Assembly: GCF_026965535.1 (NCBI RefSeq)
Contig: NZ_CP114039.1
Location: 5,084,001 to 5,148,000 of the forward strand
Reading direction: 5' to 3'
Length of the DNA stretch: 64,000 bases
DNA from: Corallococcus sp. NCRR
GTDB lineage: Bacteria > Myxococcota > Myxococcia > Myxococcales > Myxococcaceae
Below are positions 51,101-57,100 of this stretch, one piece after another. The translations under genes and the position numbers were made by a program. Numbering within the stretch: the stretch's first letter is position 1; the number at the start of each line of letters is the position of its first letter. Under the pieces are notes generated by a model that was given only the letters and a program-made list of their open reading frames with translations, was not told the origin of the DNA and searched no databases.

Positions 51101-54100
51101 CGCCGAGTACCGCGACAGGAGCACCTGCCAGGCCGCGAGCAGCACCATGAAGGGCGTGGCGCCTTCACGCTGCGCCAGCGCCTTGAGTGCTTCCGACGTC
51201 GCCTGGGAAATCCTCACGGCGTGCGTCGCGCCCGTGTGGGACTGGATGGCCGGGCGGGGATGATCCGTGGGCAGCTCCAGCGTGGCCGGAGCCCCTGCGA
51301 GCTGCTGCTTCCAGTAGCCCAGCTGCGCGTCGAGCGTTTCGCCCTGGAGCCAGTCGCGCTGCCACGCCGCGAAGTCCGAGTACTGCACCGGCAGCGGGGG
51401 CAGCGCGGGCATCTGGCCGCTGCTGAAGGACTCGTAGAAGGTCACCAGCTCGCGGACGAGCACGCCCATGGACCAGCCGTCGGAGACGATGTGGTGCATC
51501 GTCACGAGCAGCAGGTGCTCTTCCGCCGCCAGCCGCACGAGCGCGGTGCGCAGCAGCGGGCCGTTTCGCAGGTCGAACGGCTGACGCGCCGCCGCCTCGA
51601 CCATCCGCTGTGCCTCGTCTTCGCGCCGCGATTCGGGCTGCGTGGAGAGGTCGATGAGCGGCAACGCCCAGGTGCCGGGCGTGTGGATGTGCTGGGTGGC
51701 CTGCCCCTGGCTTTCGCGGAAGGTGGTGCGCAGGGCGTCGTGGCGAGCGACCAGCGCTTCAAAGGCGCGGCGCAGCGACTCCACGTCCACCGGGCCTGTC
51801 AGCCGGAGCGCCGTGGGGATGTTGTAGGACGCGTCGCCCGGCGTGAGCTGATCCAGGAACCAGAGACGATGCTGGGCGAAGGACAGGGGCTGCGGGCCGT
51901 CCGCCTGGATCCGGGTGAGCGGAGGGGGGCGCAGGCTCGGCGTCTGGGCATTGAGGCGCTCGACGAGCGTGGCCACGGTGGGCGCTTCGAAGAGGGCCCG
52001 CAGCGGCAGTTCTACGCGGAACGCGGCGCGCACGCGCGAGACGAGCTGGGTGGCCAGCAGCGAGTGTCCACCCAGGGCGAAGAAGTCGTCGTGGATGCCC
52101 ACGCGCTCCACGCGCAGCACCTGCGTGAAGAGGGCCGCGAGCTGCTCTTCGGCGGGCGTACGCGGCGCGACGTAGGTGGACTTGGGCGCGACTGCCTGGG
52201 GCGCGGGCAGCGCCTTGCGGTCCACCTTGCCGTTGGCGTTGAGCGGCAGCGCCTCCAGCACCAGGAACGCGGAGGGGCGCATGTGCTCGGGCAGGTGTTG
52301 CTTGAGCCAGTCCTTGAGGATGTCCGCCGTCAGGGCGGAGCCGGTGCCTTCCGTGGGCACCACGTAGGCCACGAGCCGCTTGTCGCCGGGGCTGTCCTCG
52401 CGCGCGAGCACCACGGCGGCATGCACCTGGGGATGCTTGAGGAGCGTGGACTCGATTTCGCCCAGTTCGATGCGGAAGCCGCGGACCTTCACCTGGAAGT
52501 CCGCGCGGCCCAGGTAGTCGAGCATCCCGTCCGCACGCCAGCGCACGACGTCGCCGGTGCGGTAGAGGCGAGCGCCCGGGGTGGAGGAGAAGGCGTCGGG
52601 GATGAAGCGCTCCGCCGTCAGCTCGGGGCGGTTGAGGTAGCCGCGCGCGACGCCTTCGCCTCCCAGGAAGAGCTCGCCCGCGACGCCCATGGGCACCGGG
52701 CGCAGGGACTTGTCCAACACGTACGCGCGGACGTTGGACAGGGGCCGGCCGATGGTGGGCGTGGCGGAAGCGTCGAAGGCGCAGGCGGTGGCGTCGACGG
52801 TGCACTCGGTGGGGCCGTAGACGTTGAAGGCGCGCAGGCGTGGGTGCTGGGCCAGGCTGCTCCACGTGCCGGGGTCCACCGCCTCGCCGCCCACCAACGC
52901 GCGCTGGGGGAGGACGTCCTTCTCCAGCAGCCCTTCATCCACCAGCATGCGCAGGTGCGCGGGCGAGCAGTCGAGGACCTCCAGCGCGTCCTGCCCGATG
53001 CGCTTCACCAGCTCACCGGCATCCGCGCGGGCCTCCTCCGGGACGATGCAGAGGGTGTGGCCATCGAGCACCTGGACGAGCTGCTGGACGGAGGCGTCGA
53101 AGGACAGCGGTGCGTTGACGCTGACGCGCTCCCCCGCGCTCCGGCCCTGGTGCACGGTGTTGGCCAGCCCCTGCCGCAGGTTCATCACGGAGCGGTGCTG
53201 GATCATCACGCCCTTGGGACGGCCGGTGCTGCCGGAGGTGTAGATGATGTAGGCCAGGTGCTCGGGGGAGACGGCCACGCCGGGCGCTTCGCGGGACTCG
53301 GCCGCGAGCTCCGCCGCGTCCGGGTCGAGGAGGACGACGTGGGCCGTGTGCTGGGGCAGCACGTCACGCACGCGCTGCTGCGTGAGGACGACGGGCGCGC
53401 CGGTGTCGGAGAGGACGTGGGCGAGCCACTCGCGCGGGTAGCGGAAGTCCAGGGGCACATAGGCGCCGCCGGCCTTGAGGATGCCCAGGATGCCGACGAG
53501 CGCCTCCACGGAGCGATCCACGCACAGCACCACGCGCACGTCGGGCCCGACGCCCAGCTTCACCAGCCGGTGGGCCAGTTGGTTGGAGCGCGCATCCAGC
53601 TCCTGGAACGTGAGCTGCTGGTCGCGGCAGATGACGGCCAGGGCCTCCGGCGTGCGAAGGGCCTGGGCGGTGAAGGCCTCGTGGAAGCAGGTGTCGCGGG
53701 GGAACTCCACGTCCGTCCGGTTCCAGTCGACAAGGAGTTGCTGGCGCTCCTGCGCCGTGAGCAGGGGCAGGCTCGCGAGCGTCGCCTCCGGCTGCGCGGC
53801 GATGGCCTCCAGCAGGACGCCCAGGTGGCCCACGAGACGCTGGACGGTGGAGGCATCGAAGAGGTCGGTGCTGTACTCGATGAAACCGGTGAGGCCCTGG
53901 GGCACCTCGAAGAGCGTGAGGGACAGGTCGAAGCGGGAGGAGTTGCCCTCCAGGGGGATGGGCTGGAAGGCCAGGCCTGGCACGCGCAGCGCTTCAGCGG
54001 GTGCGTTCTGCAGGACGAGCATCACCTGGAAGAGCGCGCTGCGACTCAGGTCGCGCACGGGCTGGAGGACCTCGACCAGCTTCTCGAAGGGGACGTGCTG

Positions 54101-57100
54101 GTGTTCGTAGGCGGCGAGCGTGGTGGCCTTCACCTGGGCCAGCAGTTCGCGGAATGTCGCCTGCGGATCCACCTGGGACCGCAGGACGAGCGTGTTGACG
54201 AAGAAGCCGATGAGGCTTTCGGCCTCGGCGTGGGTGCGGCCGGCGATAGGGGAGCCGACGGAGATGTCGTCCTGGCCGGAGTAGCGGGAGAGCAGCAGCT
54301 GGAAGGCGGAGAGCAGCAGCATGAAGGGCGTGGCGCCTTCACGCTGGGCGAGGCCGCGCAGCGAGTCCGTCAGCTGCGAAGGGAAGTGCACGGGCATCGT
54401 GGCGCCGCGCAGGGACTGGACGGCCGGACGCGGGCGGTCGGTGGGCAGCTCCAATGCCGCGGGCGCACCCGCCAACTGATGCTTCCAGTAGCGGAGTTGG
54501 AACTCCAGCGCTTCGCCCTGGAGCCACTGACGCTGCCAGACGGCGAAGTCCGCGTATCGCACGGGCAGCGGTGGCAGGGAGGGAGCCCGGCCGCCACTGA
54601 AGGACTCATAGAGGCTCGCCAGTTCGCGGATGAGGACGCCCATGGACCAGCCGTCGGAGACGATGTGGTGCATCGTCGCGAGGAGGACGTGGGATTCGGC
54701 TGAGAGCTTGAGAAGGGCCGTGCGCAGCAGCGGCCCTCGGACGAGGTTGAAGGGCTGCCGGGCTTCACGGGTAGCGAGCCGCAACGTCTCTTCCTCTCGC
54801 GCGGACTCATCGAGGGAAGAGAGGTCCTGCACGGGGAGCGCCCATGGGGCCGGAGGATGGATGCGCTGGAAGGGCTGACCCTCTTCCTCGAAGAAGGTGG
54901 TGCGCAGCGCTTCATGGCGCGCCACGAGGGCTTCGAAGGCCCGGCGCAGGGCCTCGACATCCAGGCGGCCCAGGAGGCGCAGGGCGACGGGCAGGTTGTA
55001 GGACGCGTCGTCCGGGGTCAGCTGGTCGAGGAACCAGAGGCGCTGCTGCGCGAAGGAGAGCGGCTGCGGGCCTTCGGTGCGCGTGCGCGTCAGGGAGGGC
55101 AGGCGCGTGCCGGTCGCGGCGCGCTGGAGGCGTTCGGCCAGTGCGGCGATGGTGGGGGCTTCGAAGAGGGCACGAAGCGGCAGCTCCATGTCGAGCGCCG
55201 CGCGCACGCGGGCCACCAGTTGCGTGGCGAGCAGGGAGTGGCCCCCCAGCTCGAAGAAGTTGTCGGTGCGGCCCACGGTGGGGACGCGCAGCACTTCGCT
55301 CCAGAGGGTCGCGAGCTTCTCCTCCAGCGGCGTCGCCGGGGCCTCGTAGGCGTGTGACGCCCGGAGCGCGCCCGCATCCGGAGCAGGAAGGGCCTTGCGG
55401 TCCACCTTGCCGTTGGACGTCAGCGGCAGCGCCTCCATGGAGACGAAGGCGGCGGGCACCATGTACTCGGGCAGGTGCTGCTTCAGGTGGGCGCGGAGCG
55501 TGGTGACGTCGAGAGCGTCACCGACGACGTAGGCGACGAGTCGCTTTTCGCCCGGAGCATCCTCGCGGGCGAGCACGACGGCGTCCTTCACGGCTGGGGC
55601 TGCACGCAGGGCGTTCTCGACTTCGCCCAGCTCGATGCGGAAGCCGCGGACCTTCACCTGCGCGTCGATGCGACCGATGAAGTCCAACTGGCCATCCGCG
55701 CGCCAGCGCACCACGTCGCCCGTGCGGTAGAGGCGAGCCCCTTCCTCACCGGAGAAGGCGTCCGGCACAAAGCGCTCGGCGGTGAGGCCCGGCCGGCCCG
55801 CGTACCCGCGCGCGACGCCCACGCCACCGATGTGCAACTCACCGCGCACTCCCACGGGCACCGGCTGCCCGTGAGGGTCCAGCACGTAGACGCACACGTT
55901 CGCCAGCGGCTTGCCGATGGACGGCACTTCTCCATCCGCCACCACCTCACCGAAGGTGGCGATGACGGTGGCTTCGGTGGGGCCGTAGGTATTGAGCAGG
56001 CGCCGTCCCGGAGCCCAGCGCGCGACGACGTCCGCAGGCAGGGCTTCGCCGCCGGAGATGACGGTGCGTACCTTGGGCAGGCCCTCGGAGGATGTCGCTG
56101 CCAGGGCCGCGGGGGTGAGGCTGACGACGCTCAGCTCCTGCTCACGCAGCAGCACGGGCAGAGGCGCGCCCGGCATCAACTTCTCCAACGGGGCCAGCAC
56201 CAGCGTGGCGCCGTTGCAGAGCGTGGTGAAAATCTCCTCCACGGAGAGGTCGAAGCTGAGGCTGGCGAACTGCAACACGCGGCTGCCGGGGCCGATGCCG
56301 TACGCCACCGCTTCATGGGTGACGAGGTTGGCGACACTGCGGTGCTCCACCGCCGTGCCCTTGGGCGTCCCCGTGCTGCCCGAGGTGTAGAGCAGGTACG
56401 CCATATTGGCGGGCGTTACACCCGTCACGGGCGCATCCGTTGGCTCCTGCGCCAGGGACTCGCGCTCCGTATCCAGGCAGAGGGCGCGGGCATGCAGTGC
56501 TTCGGGGAAGCGGTCCACCAGCGGCTGCTGGGTGACGAGCACCTGGGCCGCGCTGTCCTCCAGCATGAAGGCCAGACGCTCGCGGGGAAGAAGCGGATCC
56601 ACGGGCACCCAGGCGCCACCGGCCTTCAGGATGCCGAGCAGGCCGATGACGACGTCGAGGGACCGCTCGACGCTGAGTGCGACGCGGACCTCCGGGCCCA
56701 CGCCACGGCGGCGCAGGGCATGGGCAAGCTGATTGGCGCGCGCGTCCAGTTGCGCGTACGTCAGCTGCACTCCCTCGAAGACAGCGGCCACCGCGTCAGG
56801 AGCGCGGCGCACCTGCGCCTCGAAGAGCGAGTGCATGCACGCTTCAGGGAACGGCGCCCGCGTGGCGTTCCAATCCACCAACATCTGCTGGCGCTCATCC
56901 GCCGCGAGCAACTGCAGCGACGACACGCGCTGATCCGGCTTCGCGATGGCCTCCTGCAGGAGCACGCGCAGGTGCTCGGCCATGCGTGAGGCGGTGGAGG
57001 CGGTGAAGATGTCGGTGGTGTATTCGAGATAGCCCTTGAGGCCGGCGTCCGTTTCCAGCACCTGGAGGGTGAGGTCGAACTTGGCGGAGAAGGTATCGAG

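Noticed and set aside
50768-54703. Long open frames on the plus strand opposite the NRPS gene (also at 31724-34744, 42578-45166, 37343-39121 and 39407-41395)
   Set aside because: They mirror the NRPS codons in a high-GC sequence, give low-complexity Arg/His/Glu/Gly-rich proteins with no domains, and repeat with each module.
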